From NCBI RefSeq assembly GCF_002014965.1, contig NZ_MUXT01000001.1, positions 226,218 to 290,217 on the forward strand: a DNA stretch of 64,000 nt. The letters run 5' to 3'. Of this stretch, positions 38,404-48,617 are shown piece after piece. Both the position numbers and the translations under genes were made by a program. Source of the DNA: Moraxella canis. GTDB lineage: Bacteria; Pseudomonadota; Gammaproteobacteria; Pseudomonadales; Moraxellaceae. Below the pieces are notes generated by a model. The model worked only from the letters and a program-made list of their open reading frames with translations, searched no databases and was not told where the DNA came from. The number at the start of each line of letters is the position of its first letter. Within the stretch, counting starts at the first letter, position 1.

Positions 38404-38431
38404 AAACTGCCATGGTATTCCACAGCAGTTT
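38404..38431 (-). terminator. Terminator of htpG
   Basis: AAACTGC / GCAGTTT inverted repeat followed on the minus strand by TTTTTAG, 17 bp beyond the htpG stop. Confidence 0.75.
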
Positions 38432-38447
38432 GGCAAATCAACTCTAA

Positions 38448-40382
38448 TTAGCCCATCAAAAGCTTATTAACACGCTTTAGATAGCCTGCAGGATCTTCAA
38501 GCTGACCGCCATCAGCCAACAACGCCTGATCAAAGATGACTTGTGCCAAGTCGTCAAAATCGCCACTGGTTTCAAGTTTATTGATCAGTGGATGATTCGG
38601 ATTAATCTCAAGTACAGGCTTGACATCAGGCACGCTTTGACCCATGGCTTTGAGCATTTGAGCCATCTGTGGCGTAAGCTCACCATCACCCACGACCAAG
38701 CACGCTGGGCTATCCACCAGTCGGCTTGACACTCTGACATCTTTGGTGCGATCACCTAGCGTAGTTTTAAGTTTTTCAACCACAGGCTGCATTTTTTCTT
38801 CAGCTTGTTTGGCTTCTTGCTTTTCATTTTCGTCTGTTAAGTCGCCTAGATCAACCGCACCTTTGGCGATATTTTGAAGTGGCGTGCCGTCAAACTCATG
38901 CAAAAAGTTCATCGCCCACTCATCGACGCGCGCAGTCATCAAAATCACTTCGATGCCTTTTTTATTAAACAGCTCAAGCTGTGGACTGTTTTTGGCAGCA
39001 GCCAAATTATCAGCGGTCAGATAATAGATGGCTTTTTGACCATCTTTCATGCGGGCTTTATAATCAGCAAAACCTGTCGCGACCGTTTCATCGGTGCTGG
39101 TGGCATAGCGTAAAAGCTTAGCAATGCGTGCTTGGTTGGCTTGATCTTCACCCAAACCTTCTTTGAGCACATCACCAAATTCTTGATAAAAATCGGCAAA
39201 CTTTTGCTGCTTATCGGCATCTTCAGAATTGGCAAGGCTTGATAATAGTGTCAGCACTCGGCGAGCATTACCATCACGGATGGCTTTGACATCGCGAGAT
39301 TCTTGAAGGATTTCGCGGCTGACATTCAGCGGCAGATCAGCGGTATCAATCACACCTTTAACAAAACGCAGATACATCGGCAACAGCTGCTCAGCATCTT
39401 CCATGATGAAGACGCGCTTAACATATAGCTTCAAACCATGCTGCTGCTCGCGAGCGTACAGATCCATCGGTGCTTTGCTTGGAATGAATAACAGCTGCGT
39501 GTACTGAACACGACCTTCGACGCGATTGTGCGTATATGCCAATGGATCAGCGTAATCATAGCTAAGATTTTTGTAAAACTCGTGATACTCATCATCACTG
39601 ATCTCGCTTGGACTTTTTGTCCACAGTGCATTGGCTTGGTTTACCGTCTCGTATTCATCGGTGGTGATGTATTCGCCTTTGCCCGTTGGCTCGCCATCAT
39701 CACCCAGCTCGTCTTGCCAAATTTCTTTAGGCATTTGGATTGGCAAGCTGATGTGATCAGAGTATTTATTGACCAGTGTTTTGATCGTGTGACGATTAAG
39801 ATAGTTGGTATTTTCCTCGCTATCGCCTGCGTATTCATCTTTTAGGTGCAGCGTAATCGATGTGCCGCGATTTGGCTTGGTGATGGTTTCGGTGGTGAAT
39901 TTACCTGTGCCATCAGATACCCAGCGCACGCCTTGTTCAGCAGGCTCGCCTGCTTTACGGCTTTCAACGACGATCTTATCTGCAACAATAAATCCTGAAT
40001 AAAAGCCCACGCCGAATTGACCGATCAAATGGCCGTCTTTTTTATCGCTTTCTGATAATTTTTCCAAAAAGGCTTTGGTGCCTGATTTGGCAATCGTGCC
40101 CAAATGCTCAATCGCATCATCTTCATTCATGCCGATGCCATTATCGCTGAATGTGATGGTCTTGGCGGCTTTATCAATATCAATACGAATCGCAAGCTCG
40201 CCATCATTTTCATATAAGCCATCCTCTGTGGTCGCCAAAAATCTCAGCTTATCACAAGCATCTGATGCGTTGGACACCAGTTCACGCACAAAAATATCAG
40301 CATTTGAGTATAAAGAATGCGTCACCAAATGCAAAAGCTGCGCAACTTCAGCTTCAAAGTGATGGGCGGTCGGATTAGTCAT
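38448..40382 (-). CDS. htpG: Molecular chaperone HtpG (Hsp90)
   Basis: Bacterial Hsp90 of 644 aa. The ATP-binding GHKL motifs are in [35 protein letters not shown] and [11 protein letters not shown]; the middle-domain arginine region is [19 protein letters not shown]. The C-terminal dimerisation domain follows. Start ATG 40382 has GGGAG 6 nt before it. A heat-shock type promoter lies just upstream. The gene is monocistronic with a terminator. Confidence 0.97.
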   Translation of the reverse strand: MTNPTAHHFEAEVAQLLHLVTHSLYSNADIFVRELVSNASDACDKLRFLATTEDGLYENDGELAIRIDIDKAAKTITFSDNGIGMNEDDAIEHLGTIAKSGTKAFLEKLSESDKKDGHLIGQFGVGFYSGFIVADKIVVESRKAGEPAEQGVRWVSDGTGKFTTETITKPNRGTSITLHLKDEYAGDSEENTNYLNRHTIKTLVNKYSDHISLPIQMPKEIWQDELGDDGEPTGKGEYITTDEYETVNQANALWTKSPSEISDDEYHEFYKNLSYDYADPLAYTHNRVEGRVQYTQLLFIPSKAPMDLYAREQQHGLKLYVKRVFIMEDAEQLLPMYLRFVKGVIDTADLPLNVSREILQESRDVKAIRDGNARRVLTLLSSLANSEDADKQQKFADFYQEFGDVLKEGLGEDQANQARIAKLLRYATSTDETVATGFADYKARMKDGQKAIYYLTADNLAAAKNSPQLELFNKKGIEVILMTARVDEWAMNFLHEFDGTPLQNIAKGAVDLGDLTDENEKQEAKQAEEKMQPVVEKLKTTLGDRTKDVRVSSRLVDSPACLVVGDGELTPQMAQMLKAMGQSVPDVKPVLEINPNHPLINKLETSGDFDDLAQVIFDQALLADGGQLEDPAGYLKRVNKLLMG

Positions 40383-40413
40383 AGTTGTCTCCCTATCAAA
40401 GTTTCATCTTTCA

Positions 40414-40441
40414 AGATAGGGATGGTGCCTATTTTTTCAAG
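40414..40441 (-). promoter_or_regulatory. Sigma-32 type promoter of htpG
   Basis: On the minus strand CTTGAAA (40441-40435), 13 bp, then CCCTATCT (40421-40414), close to the sigma-32 consensus CTTGAAA - 13-16 bp - CCCCATnT. It lies 32-59 bp before the start codon. Confidence 0.7.
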
Positions 40442-40474
40442 CACTGATTGTACAAAGTTATTTGAATGGGTGAC

Positions 40475-40945
40475 TTAATTACAATCAGTGATCAAATTTT
40501 TAAGTCCCTCTTGATACACTGTATCGTCAATCACATTGCCCTGCTTGCGATACCACTGCGGTTTGGCGGCGATTTTTTCAAGTAGTCGCTCAATGGAGAG
40601 CGTCAAATCCGCTTTGGTAGGTGTATAATCTTGATAAAAGCTTGGATCAATGCTTTGGCGAAATCCCACGATGCTGTCTTTGGGCGTGAATTGATACTCG
40701 CGCGCGATCAGCTCCTCTTTGAGCGCAAAATAACGCTTTTCAATAAAATTAAGCTTATCATAAAAAAATAGCACATGACCTGTGCCCAACCGATAGCTTG
40801 AAGGAATCTTTTTGAGCGTGTCGCTGATCCCATGCTTGGCGACAGCGGATTGTACAAGCGTAAAAATCCGCGTAATTTCTCGAAATTCGGCAAACAAATG
40901 CTGATCCGTCAAATCCTTTGGGTCGATCAAATTAATACGAGTCAT
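40475..40945 (-). CDS. Pyrimidine dimer DNA glycosylase / AP lyase (T4 endonuclease V homologue)
   Basis: Repairs UV-induced cyclobutane dimers. It follows T4 DenV closely: MTRINLIDPKDLTDQHLFAE, then RLGTGHVLFFYDKL, then AKPQWYRKQG. In T4 the N-terminal threonine (residue 2 before Met removal) is the nucleophile, and Glu23, Arg3 and Arg22 are essential; all four are present when the protein starts at ATG 40945. Longer starts would bury the threonine, so the catalytic mechanism decides the start. Length 156 aa against 138 in T4. It is divergent from the PBP1A gene with 173 bp between. Phage origin is likely but old. Confidence 0.92.
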   Translation of the reverse strand: MTRINLIDPKDLTDQHLFAEFREITRIFTLVQSAVAKHGISDTLKKIPSSYRLGTGHVLFFYDKLNFIEKRYFALKEELIAREYQFTPKDSIVGFRQSIDPSFYQDYTPTKADLTLSIERLLEKIAAKPQWYRKQGNVIDDTVYQEGLKNLITDCN

Positions 40946-41118
40946 AGGGTGTCTGCACATCTCAAGCATTGATAAATTGGCTTTAGCATAACACAAAATC
41001 GTAAAAATTTATCCAACACACACATAATCATCTCTACACGAAATTACCAATAAAAACTAGCTATTCTATCTACAACCTAGTAAAATAAGAGATTAGGTCT
41101 ATAGCAAGCAAAGAATTT

Positions 41119-43479
41119 ATGTCTAAAAACACTTTTTCTGCGTCACTACTCGCCATACTATCTAAAGTGATCTTAAGCGTTTTGGCGCTATTTGGGATTT
41201 TGGTTTTGGCGTTTCCAATCGGGTTTTATGGGATGGCGATGTATCTTGAGCCAACCTTACCTGACGTCAAAAATCTGGACAACTCCCGTTTTGAGATGCC
41301 GCTGCAGATTTATACTGCCGATAATAAGCTAATCGGACAATATGGCAATCGCTATTCTTTGCCTGTAACCTTTGATCAAATTCCTGAGCGTATGATTCAG
41401 GCGTTTTTGGCGGCAGAAGACGATACTTTTTTTGAGCACAGTGGTATCAGCGTTAAAGGGATGGGACGCGCGCTGACCGAAGTTGTCAGTGATAACGATA
41501 CTCAAACTGGTGGCTCGACCATTACCATGCAGGTGGCGAAGAACTATTTTTTAAGCCCTGAGCGCACCATCAATCGCAAACTGACCGAGCTTTTCATTGC
41601 CCGCAAAATTGAAAATGAGCTCACAAAAAACGAAATCTTAACGTTATATGTCAATAAAATTTATCTGGGCGAAGGCACTTATGGCATTCAAGCTGCTGCG
41701 CGCCGTTACTATTCTAAAAGCTTAGAGAATCTGACGATTGCCCAAATGGCGATGATTGCAGGCTTGCCCAAAGCCCCTTCGGCCTATAATCCTGTGGTCA
41801 ATCCCGAGCGCGCCATGGAGCGACGCAACTGGATTATCGGGCGCATGCATCAAGAAGGCTTCATCACTGCATCTGAGCGAGACACCGCCATTGCTGAACC
41901 CATGGGACTAAACATCTATCAAGAAAAACTTGACTTAAACATGCCCTATGTTGCCGAGATGGCTCGCACCGCTTTGGTGGAGCGTTATGGCGAGGCGGTG
42001 ATGGATTCAGGGTGGCGTGTTCAGACTACCATTGATAGCGGCTCTCAGTTGGCTGCTGATGCTGCTTTGGTGGGTGGACTGCGCAATTATGATCGTCGTC
42101 ATGGTTGGCGCGGTGTCGAAGCAGAAGAAGGAACGCTTGAAGGTCGTAGAAATTTTGACAATATTTATCCTGCCAAAGTCACCAAGGTCAATAACCAAAG
42201 CTTTGAAGCCAAGCTTCAATCTGGAGAAACTGTCACCATCGGCTGGTCAGGCATGAATTGGGCGCGTCGCTACTATGATGCTAACCGTGTCGGCGGTGGT
42301 TACAGTAATGCTCATCAAATGGTCAAGGTCGGTAATATCGTCCGCATCTCTCCGCTCAATGAATCAAAAACCGCTTGGCGTATGGAATCCATTCCCGAAG
42401 TTCAAGGTGCGCTGATCTCTTTGGATCCTGAAAATGGCGCCTTGCGTGCTGTTGTTGGAGGTTTTCATTTTAATCACAGCAAATTTAATCGCGCCATCCA
42501 AGGATATCGCCAACCAGGGTCAATCATTAAGCCTTTTGTTTTTGCTGCAGCTCTTGAATCAGGCAAACACACACCAGACAGTTTGGTCTCTGATGCAGCG
42601 ATTCGTGTTGGCAGTTGGCAGCCAAAAAATGCCGATGGGCGATACACAGGCGATATGACGCTGCGCCGTGCACTGGCTTTATCGCGCAATACGCCTTCTA
42701 TTCGCCTACTGCGCTCGGCGGGCATCGATGAGACTCGCCACCTGATGAATGCGATGGGCGGACTTGAGATGGAGCGCATGCCATCCACCTTGGCATTGGC
42801 ACTGGGGGCTGCCGACGCCACACCGCTACAAATGGCAACGGGTTTTGCCACCATCATCAATGGTGGTCACCGTATTCAGCCTTATTTTATCGAAAGAATC
42901 TATGATTTTGGCAATGACATCATTTATCAAGCCAATCCACAGCAAGCCTGCGCACTTTGCTTTAATGAAAATCTTTCAGCAACCAATGCCAAGCTCATTG
43001 AATCATTTGAAGCCAATAGATCACAAGAGCCAGCAGGCGAGCTTGGCACACCAGCTGGCGATAGACTACACCCAAGAAGCGCGCCACAATATGTGGCTGC
43101 CACCCAAGCGCCTCGTGTACTTTCTCACCAAACAGCTTACAATATCTCTAATATGATGCGTGAAGTCATCACCAGCGGTACAGGTCGTAGAGCTCGTGCT
43201 TTGGGTCGTAGTGATGTTGGCGGTAAGACTGGTACCACCAACCTTGCCAAAGACGCTTGGTTTGCAGGGTTTCATCCGACCAATGTGGCTGTAGTTTGGG
43301 TGGGCTTTGATACGCCGTCGACTTTGGGAAATAGTGAGTACGGTGGCGTCGCTGCACTGCCAATTTGGGTGAACTTTATGAGCCATGAGCTTCGCGGCAC
43401 TCCTTCCCAATGGATCAGCCAAGAAGATCGGTCAAAAGCCGTTAAGGCAGCCCAGCAGGTCATTGATTTAAAAGATTAA
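41119..43479 (+). CDS. mrcA: Penicillin-binding protein 1A (bifunctional peptidoglycan synthase)
   Basis: Class A PBP of 786 aa. One N-terminal membrane anchor (about residues 12-40). GT51 glycosyltransferase domain with the catalytic Glu in AFLAAEDDTFFEHSGIS and the GGSTITMQVAKN and IARKIENELTKNEIL motifs. An OB-like insert domain (about 310-430). Transpeptidase domain with S-x-x-K in PGSIIKPFVFAA, S-x-N in LSRNTPS and K-T-G in GGKTGTTN. It polymerises and cross-links peptidoglycan during side-wall growth. It ends with a GC-rich hairpin. Confidence 0.95.
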   Translation: MSKNTFSASLLAILSKVILSVLALFGILVLAFPIGFYGMAMYLEPTLPDVKNLDNSRFEMPLQIYTADNKLIGQYGNRYSLPVTFDQIPERMIQAFLAAEDDTFFEHSGISVKGMGRALTEVVSDNDTQTGGSTITMQVAKNYFLSPERTINRKLTELFIARKIENELTKNEILTLYVNKIYLGEGTYGIQAAARRYYSKSLENLTIAQMAMIAGLPKAPSAYNPVVNPERAMERRNWIIGRMHQEGFITASERDTAIAEPMGLNIYQEKLDLNMPYVAEMARTALVERYGEAVMDSGWRVQTTIDSGSQLAADAALVGGLRNYDRRHGWRGVEAEEGTLEGRRNFDNIYPAKVTKVNNQSFEAKLQSGETVTIGWSGMNWARRYYDANRVGGGYSNAHQMVKVGNIVRISPLNESKTAWRMESIPEVQGALISLDPENGALRAVVGGFHFNHSKFNRAIQGYRQPGSIIKPFVFAAALESGKHTPDSLVSDAAIRVGSWQPKNADGRYTGDMTLRRALALSRNTPSIRLLRSAGIDETRHLMNAMGGLEMERMPSTLALALGAADATPLQMATGFATIINGGHRIQPYFIERIYDFGNDIIYQANPQQACALCFNENLSATNAKLIESFEANRSQEPAGELGTPAGDRLHPRSAPQYVAATQAPRVLSHQTAYNISNMMREVITSGTGRRARALGRSDVGGKTGTTNLAKDAWFAGFHPTNVAVVWVGFDTPSTLGNSEYGGVAALPIWVNFMSHELRGTPSQWISQEDRSKAVKAAQQVIDLKD

Positions 43480-43485
43480 TCAAAA

Positions 43486-43510
43486 AGCCCCGATGGTCAT
43501 CATTGGGGCT
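43486..43510. terminator. Hairpin between PBP1A and plsC genes
   Basis: AGCCCC / GGGGCT with an inner GATG/CATC pair, between two convergent genes. T runs are short on the plus side (GTTTATT) and good on the minus side (TTTTTGATT). Confidence 0.6.
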
Positions 43511-43523
43511 GTTTATTGATGGA

Positions 43524-44300
43524 TTAAGCTGTCAGTACACGCTGATGTAAGTCTTTGAGACCTTGTTGCATCACTGCTTGCAAAACTTCGGTCAATTCGC
43601 GCTGATCTCGACCCTCAGGATAAATGGGCTCAAGCGGCAACACATACGCAGTAATCCCTCGGGCATCTGCCACCGACTTTAAGCTTTGTACCATGGTTCG
43701 CTCACCGTAATAAGCGGCTTTATCAGACAGTTTACCCTCTTTATCCACATAAGCAATCACCATCGGGCAGATTGGCAAGTCGGTGTCGATCGCAGCTTTT
43801 AACAATTTACCATATATTTTCTTAATCTGCTTGCCATCTGTGGTTGTCGCTTCAGGAAAGAAAACGACCGATGACCCCTCACTCAAAAACTCTGCAATTT
43901 GATCACTCACTGAGCCCACATCCCCTGAGCCACGCTGAATAAACAGTGTACCGCCTGCTTTTGCCAAGCGTCCAAAAATTGGCCATTCGCCAATTTCAGC
44001 CTTAGATAAGAAAAAAACAGGCGCAACGCTGCCGACCACAGGAATATCTAGCCAAGAGACATGATTGCTAACCCAAAGTCCGTGCCTTTGCGGAACTGGC
44101 TCAACTTGAACGACGTTTACGCCAAATGAATTCGCCATCTTTCGACAAAATTTTTGCACATAAGGCGTCAATCGATTGCGTGGTACATCGGAACGATATG
44201 CCTTTGCTTCATAAACCATCTGAAAACCATTTAATAAAGTATTTGTCAATCCAACTGCTGCTTTAGTACGATGATATTGATTGCTAATGAAATTTGACAT
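43524..44300 (-). CDS. 1-acyl-glycerol-3-phosphate acyltransferase (PlsC-like)
   Basis: Acyltransferase of the PlsC superfamily. The catalytic HX4D box is SNHVSWLDIPVVG (about residues 77-89); the substrate-binding FPEATTTDGK lies about 75 residues further. A KAEIGEWPIFGRLAKAGGTL block fits the family. No full membrane span is evident, so it is probably a peripheral membrane enzyme. It may act in phosphatidic acid synthesis, or in acyl transfer to another lysolipid; two or more paralogues are usual in Moraxellaceae, so a definite symbol is not given. Length 258 aa. Confidence 0.82.
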   Translation of the reverse strand: MSNFISNQYHRTKAAVGLTNTLLNGFQMVYEAKAYRSDVPRNRLTPYVQKFCRKMANSFGVNVVQVEPVPQRHGLWVSNHVSWLDIPVVGSVAPVFFLSKAEIGEWPIFGRLAKAGGTLFIQRGSGDVGSVSDQIAEFLSEGSSVVFFPEATTTDGKQIKKIYGKLLKAAIDTDLPICPMVIAYVDKEGKLSDKAAYYGERTMVQSLKSVADARGITAYVLPLEPIYPEGRDQRELTEVLQAVMQQGLKDLHQRVLTA

Positions 44301-44410
44301 AAATAAACTCAGCGTATTTCTTTGCCATACAGACTAAACCCAAATGCAAAAAAAATCAAGTGCTTTGGTGAACATTTATAAACCAAGCTCCAAATAAACA
44401 ATTTAAAAAA

Positions 44411-44443
44411 AATCTCCAAAGCGTACACCTTGGAGATTTTTTA
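44411..44443 (-). terminator. Hairpin downstream of ftsH
   Basis: AATCTCCAA / TTGGAGATT stem of about 9 bp with a T run on the plus side (TTTTTTATG) and a T6 tract on the minus side. It lies beyond the ftsH stop on the minus strand. Confidence 0.7.
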
Positions 44444-44477
44444 TGATTTAATCAAGCATGCTTGATACAGTCGCTAA

Positions 44478-46376
44478 TCACACTGGCAATGGCGGCGGCA
44501 ACGCATCGTCATCAGCAGGCTCTTCGGCTACCACAGGCGTCTGCACGATGTGCTGATAATTCTTAGGCTCACGCGGCGCCTCACCTGCCATGATTTGTAA
44601 GAGCTGCTCACGATCAATGGTTTCCCATTTCATCAGCGCCTCAACCATGGCATGCATCTTGTCATGATTTTCATCAATGAGCTTATAAGCAACATCATAC
44701 TGAGCTTCTAAAATATGACGAATCTCATCATCGACTTTTTGCTGTGTTGCTTCTGAGATGGTGCGAGTACTACCACCAAAATAGCCACCATGCTCTTCGG
44801 CTTCATAGACCATAACCCCCAATTCATCCGACATACCATAGCGAGTTACCATGGCACGAGCCAATTTGGTAGCACGCTCAAAGTCGTTGGATGCGCCAGT
44901 CGATTTACGATTTACAAAGATTTCTTCGGCGATACGCCCACCAAACAAAATAGAAATTTCATTGAGCATTTTGTCTTTATAATTGCTGATCGCATCTTGC
45001 TCAGGCAGCTGCCAAGTCACACCCAAAGCCCAACCACGTGGCATGATGGTGACTTTATGCACAGGATCCGTACCTGGCAGCAGCTCTGCCACCAACGCAT
45101 GTCCTGCTTCATGATATGCCGTCGCACGGCGTTCTTCTTCACGAAGTACCATTGATTTACGTTCAGGACCCATAAACAGCTTATCTTTGGCATCTTCAAA
45201 GTCATTCATATCAACGCTGTCTTTATTTCGACGAGCCGCAAACAAAGCTGCTTCATTGACTAAGTTAGCAAGCTGAGCGCCACTAAATCCAGGCGTACCT
45301 CGTGCCAAAGCATTGATATCCACACCGATGGTCGCAGGGAGTTTTTTGAGATGTACCATCAAGATTTGCTCACGACCCTTGATATCAGGTAAGCCAACAG
45401 ATACTTGACGGTCAAAACGACCTGGACGCAGCAGCGCCTTATCAAGCACATCCACACGGTTAGTGGCAGCGATAACAATCACACCATCATTGCCCTCAAA
45501 GCCATCCATCTCAACCAACAGCTGGTTTAAGGTCTGTTCGCGCTCATCATGACCGCCGCCCATACCACTACCACGGTGGCGGCCTACAGCGTCAATTTCG
45601 TCGATGAAGATGATACAAGGCGCATTTTTTTTGGCTTGATCAAACATATCACGCACACGAGATGCACCCACACCCACGAACATTTCAACAAAATCTGAAC
45701 CAGAGATGCTAAAGAAAGGAACTTTGGCTTCACCTGCGATTGCCTTAGCAAGTAAAGTTTTACCTGTGCCTGGCGGACCAACCATCAAAACACCGCGAGG
45801 AATGGTCGCGCCAAGTTTGGTAAATTTACTTGGATCTCTTAAGAAATCAACAATCTCAGCAACTTCCTGCTTTGATTCTTCCACCCCAGCCACATCAGCA
45901 AAAGTGACCTTAACCTGATCTTCTGACAGCATTTTGGCTTTGGATTTACCAAAACTCATTGGGTTGCGACCGCCCATACCGCCGCCGCCAGCACCGCCGC
46001 CGCTCATGCCGCGCATGATCAGCCAAAACAAACCGACAATTAATAAAATTGGGAATGCCGCCATCAGAAGCTGCATGCCAACGCCTTGACGCTCAGGTGG
46101 GATACCTTGAACTTCAACATTATTCTCACGCAGTAGCGGCATCAATTCGTTATCAGTAATTTCAGGGCGCACTGTCTCAAATTGAGAGCCATTGACCTTA
46201 GTACCAGTAATCTCTTCGCCACTGATTTTTACATCTTTAATTTCGCCTTGTGACACTGCGGTCACAAATGCCGAATAATTCATCGTATAGGCATCAGCTC
46301 TACCGCTATCAAGATTGCTAAAAATCACAACCACGATACCGATGATCGCCAGCCACAATAAGGTATTCTTCACCAT
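44478..46376 (-). CDS. ftsH: ATP-dependent zinc metalloprotease FtsH
   Basis: Inner-membrane AAA+ protease that degrades misfolded membrane proteins and controls LpxC. Two membrane spans (about 4-22 and 100-120) flank a periplasmic domain. Walker A is [19 protein letters not shown], Walker [13 protein letters not shown], second region of homology [20 protein letters not shown] (partly cited), zinc site [11 protein letters not shown]. The C-terminus is proline-rich and acidic. The start is set at ATG 46376 (MVKNTLLWL), as in other FtsH proteins; the frame can be extended to TTG 46385. rlmE precedes it, the usual rlmE-ftsH order. LpxC, its classical substrate, is encoded 7 kb away. Confidence 0.96.
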   Translation of the reverse strand: MVKNTLLWLAIIGIVVVIFSNLDSGRADAYTMNYSAFVTAVSQGEIKDVKISGEEITGTKVNGSQFETVRPEITDNELMPLLRENNVEVQGIPPERQGVGMQLLMAAFPILLIVGLFWLIMRGMSGGGAGGGGMGGRNPMSFGKSKAKMLSEDQVKVTFADVAGVEESKQEVAEIVDFLRDPSKFTKLGATIPRGVLMVGPPGTGKTLLAKAIAGEAKVPFFSISGSDFVEMFVGVGASRVRDMFDQAKKNAPCIIFIDEIDAVGRHRGSGMGGGHDEREQTLNQLLVEMDGFEGNDGVIVIAATNRVDVLDKALLRPGRFDRQVSVGLPDIKGREQILMVHLKKLPATIGVDINALARGTPGFSGAQLANLVNEAALFAARRNKDSVDMNDFEDAKDKLFMGPERKSMVLREEERRATAYHEAGHALVAELLPGTDPVHKVTIMPRGWALGVTWQLPEQDAISNYKDKMLNEISILFGGRIAEEIFVNRKSTGASNDFERATKLARAMVTRYGMSDELGVMVYEAEEHGGYFGGSTRTISEATQQKVDDEIRHILEAQYDVAYKLIDENHDKMHAMVEALMKWETIDREQLLQIMAGEAPREPKNYQHIVQTPVVAEEPADDDALPPPLPV

Positions 46377-46450
46377 GTCGCTCAAACTTTTCTCATCCTT
46401 AGCTTATGGATATTGGGAGTAATCCGCCCAATGCTGATTAACTATATATA

Positions 46451-46478
46451 ATATATTGATGAATTTAGCTATTTCAAG
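46451..46478 (-). promoter_or_regulatory. Possible heat-shock promoter between rlmE and ftsH
   Basis: CTTGAAA on the minus strand (46478-46472), 13 bp, then CAATATAT (46458-46451). The -35 is perfect for sigma-32 but the -10 matches only in part. ftsH is heat-induced in E. coli. Confidence 0.35.
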
Positions 46479-46495
46479 TAAACTCTATGATTGAT

Positions 46496-47128
46496 TTATT
46501 TAATCGCTACCCAAAACATCTCTTTTGAGCGCGGTCGGGATGCGGCAGGTTTGATACTTTTGATTTTGCTAAATTGCTTTTGCATCTGAGCGCGCAGCTC
46601 TTGAGAGCCTTCACCCTGAAACACCTTCATGATCAACGCACCGCCTTCTGGGAGCACTTTGAGCGCAAAATCCACCGCAAGCTCACACAAATACATCATG
46701 CGCGGCTGATCGACAGCAGCCATCCCAGAAGTATTTGGCGCCATATCTGACAATACCACATCCACACGGCGCCCGCCAACTTCGCTCATAATTTGGTTAA
46801 ATACTGCCTCTTCTCGAAAATCACCTTGAATAAAGGTCACATTTTCTAGTGTATCCATGAGTAGAATGTCCGAAGCAATCAATGTGCCTGAATCACCCAC
46901 AAGCTGACCTGCCACTTGCGACCAACTGCCCGGCGCAGAGCCTAAGTCCACGACCGTCATGCCTTTTTTGATCAGCCCTGTTTTTTCATTGATTTCAAGA
47001 AGCTTATAGGCAGCTCGCGCACGATAGCCTTCTTTTTGAGCTTTTTGAACATAAAAGTCATCAATGTGCTCTTTCATCCAAGCACGGCTTGACTTCGACA
47101 ATTTTTTGTTTTTAATTCGGGTTGCCAT
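46496..47128 (-). CDS. rlmE: 23S rRNA 2'-O-ribose U2552 methyltransferase RlmE (FtsJ)
   Basis: Methylates U2552 in the A loop of 23S rRNA, a late step in 50S assembly. The SAM motif VVDLGSAPGSWSQVAGQLVG (about residues 59-78), the K-D-K-E tetrad regions (RAAYKLLEI, DMAPNTSGM, LIMKVFQG, SRPRSKEMFWVAIK) are intact. Length 210 aa. It is followed by ftsH on the same strand. In many gammaproteobacteria yhbY is the immediate divergent neighbour; here the Slam/lipoprotein pair lies in between. Confidence 0.96.
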   Translation of the reverse strand: MATRIKNKKLSKSSRAWMKEHIDDFYVQKAQKEGYRARAAYKLLEINEKTGLIKKGMTVVDLGSAPGSWSQVAGQLVGDSGTLIASDILLMDTLENVTFIQGDFREEAVFNQIMSEVGGRRVDVVLSDMAPNTSGMAAVDQPRMMYLCELAVDFALKVLPEGGALIMKVFQGEGSQELRAQMQKQFSKIKSIKPAASRPRSKEMFWVAIK

Positions 47129-47238
47129 GAATTTTAAATTACTAAAAAGATATTAAATATAGCTCGGTAGTTTAACATAAAATATAATTAACTACCTATT
47201 TTGTTGCTTTCTAATGTGTTAAATTTTATGTTATGGCA

Positions 47239-48558
47239 TTAAAAATGCTTGTGTATCTCAAAGTATGCTTGTATGTCTTCGGTATCAAAGGCAAAATGAT
47301 TACTATCCACACGCTCATAATTGACATTTAGACTGGGGATATAGCCACGGTATTGAAAGCGTTCGTGCCAAAGTCGGTGCCAAGTTTCATATCGCCAATC
47401 TCGCCTAGTGATATTAAAAATATCTGCCGCATCGTAATGTCGGTAACTAGCACTAAATCGGTGAGTTAAATGCACGGGCTGCCATGAATGCAAAAATCCA
47501 AATGACACGCCATAATCTTGATAACTTTCGCTATCTTCTTGAGCATGCTGCTGATGATGATTAATATTCATCCACTGATTTGACCCATACACACCGATAG
47601 AGGTATTAAAATAATGCCCATCCAAAAACTTACGTTCCTGATGTTCTATTTGCCCTGCTGCACCTGACAAACCAATAGAAGCTTTGGGGCTAGATTTCTT
47701 TTGATACCAAAGCCGCGCACCAAGGGTATCTGAATAAGGCTTATTACCGTACCATCTTTTTTGATAAAACGGCATGACACCTGCGCTCGAATCATTATCT
47801 TGATAAGCAATACCTGTTCCAACCAAAGCATGGATATCGTTAAATTGATGTTTATTATAGTATTTAACATCAAACCCAAACTGGGTTTGCAAAGAAAAGT
47901 TTTGATAAAAATTCGTGTTTTTTTGGGCAGCTGCAGAAATGTTGATCCCTGAAGCTGTCACAGGCGGACTAAGCTGCCAACCTTGATAACTTTTTATTTT
48001 TGGCGAGTTATTAATATTAGTATCGTGTAACATTCCGCCGCCCAAAGATGTCTGCCACGCTTGCCGATCTTTGAGCCACTTTTGATCTTGAACCAATCGC
48101 TGCTTCATCTCATTATTAACCCTTGGATCTTCTAATAAAGAAACTAAGATGTCATCAGCACGGGCATATTGCTTATCAAAAGCTAATGCTTGCATGAGCA
48201 ATAGTGAAATTTGGTTAAAATCCTGATTTATTTTCAAAATATGCTCAAAATGACGAATTGCCTGCTTGTAATGACCATCTTGCATCGCAAGATAACCCAA
48301 ACCATAGTGGTAGACAAAAGGATCTATCGTATTTTGATCAATTAAAGTGCGAAGCAAGCGAAGATCTTCTGTACGATGTTGGTCAATCGCTTGCAAAATA
48401 AAACTTTCAAGCAATCTTGGATCTTTTATCAAATCAGATTCATCAAGCATCACTGGATTTATGATCTCTTGATCAAATACATGATAATTATCCGCCTGAC
48501 TTGACAGACTTAGGCAAAGACCAATCAGCAATAAAATCTTATTTGAAATTTTTGTCAT
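47239..48558 (-). CDS. Surface lipoprotein assembly modifier (Slam, DUF560) outer-membrane translocator
   Basis: Slam proteins move TbpB-like lipoproteins and related barrels across the outer membrane. Residues 1-23 form a signal peptide (MTKISNKILLLIGLCLSLSS, then QA). A periplasmic TPR-like region spans about 50-165 (VYHYGLGYLAMQDGHYKQAI, HFEHILKINQD). The rest alternates short amphipathic strands rich in aromatics, as in the 14-strand Slam barrel, and ends HKHF with a terminal aromatic. The length of 439 aa is near Slam1 and Slam2 sizes. It lies directly downstream of a TbpB-like lipoprotein gene, the standard arrangement for a dedicated substrate. Start chosen at ATG 48558. Confidence 0.85.
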   Translation of the reverse strand: MTKISNKILLLIGLCLSLSSQADNYHVFDQEIINPVMLDESDLIKDPRLLESFILQAIDQHRTEDLRLLRTLIDQNTIDPFVYHYGLGYLAMQDGHYKQAIRHFEHILKINQDFNQISLLLMQALAFDKQYARADDILVSLLEDPRVNNEMKQRLVQDQKWLKDRQAWQTSLGGGMLHDTNINNSPKIKSYQGWQLSPPVTASGINISAAAQKNTNFYQNFSLQTQFGFDVKYYNKHQFNDIHALVGTGIAYQDNDSSAGVMPFYQKRWYGNKPYSDTLGARLWYQKKSSPKASIGLSGAAGQIEHQERKFLDGHYFNTSIGVYGSNQWMNINHHQQHAQEDSESYQDYGVSFGFLHSWQPVHLTHRFSASYRHYDAADIFNITRRDWRYETWHRLWHERFQYRGYIPSLNVNYERVDSNHFAFDTEDIQAYFEIHKHF

Positions 48559-48574
48559 CATCCACCCCAATAAT

Positions 48575-48605
48575 AAAATCCCCAAGCATACACTTAGGGA
48601 TTTTA
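48575..48605 (-). terminator. Hairpin terminator/attenuator between lipoprotein and Slam genes
   Basis: On the minus strand AAAATCCC-x-AAG pairs with CTTGGGGATTTT and is followed by ATTATT. It stands between the lipoprotein gene and its Slam gene and could lower transcription of the translocator relative to its substrate. Confidence 0.65.
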
Positions 48606-48617
48606 AGTATCATCTAA

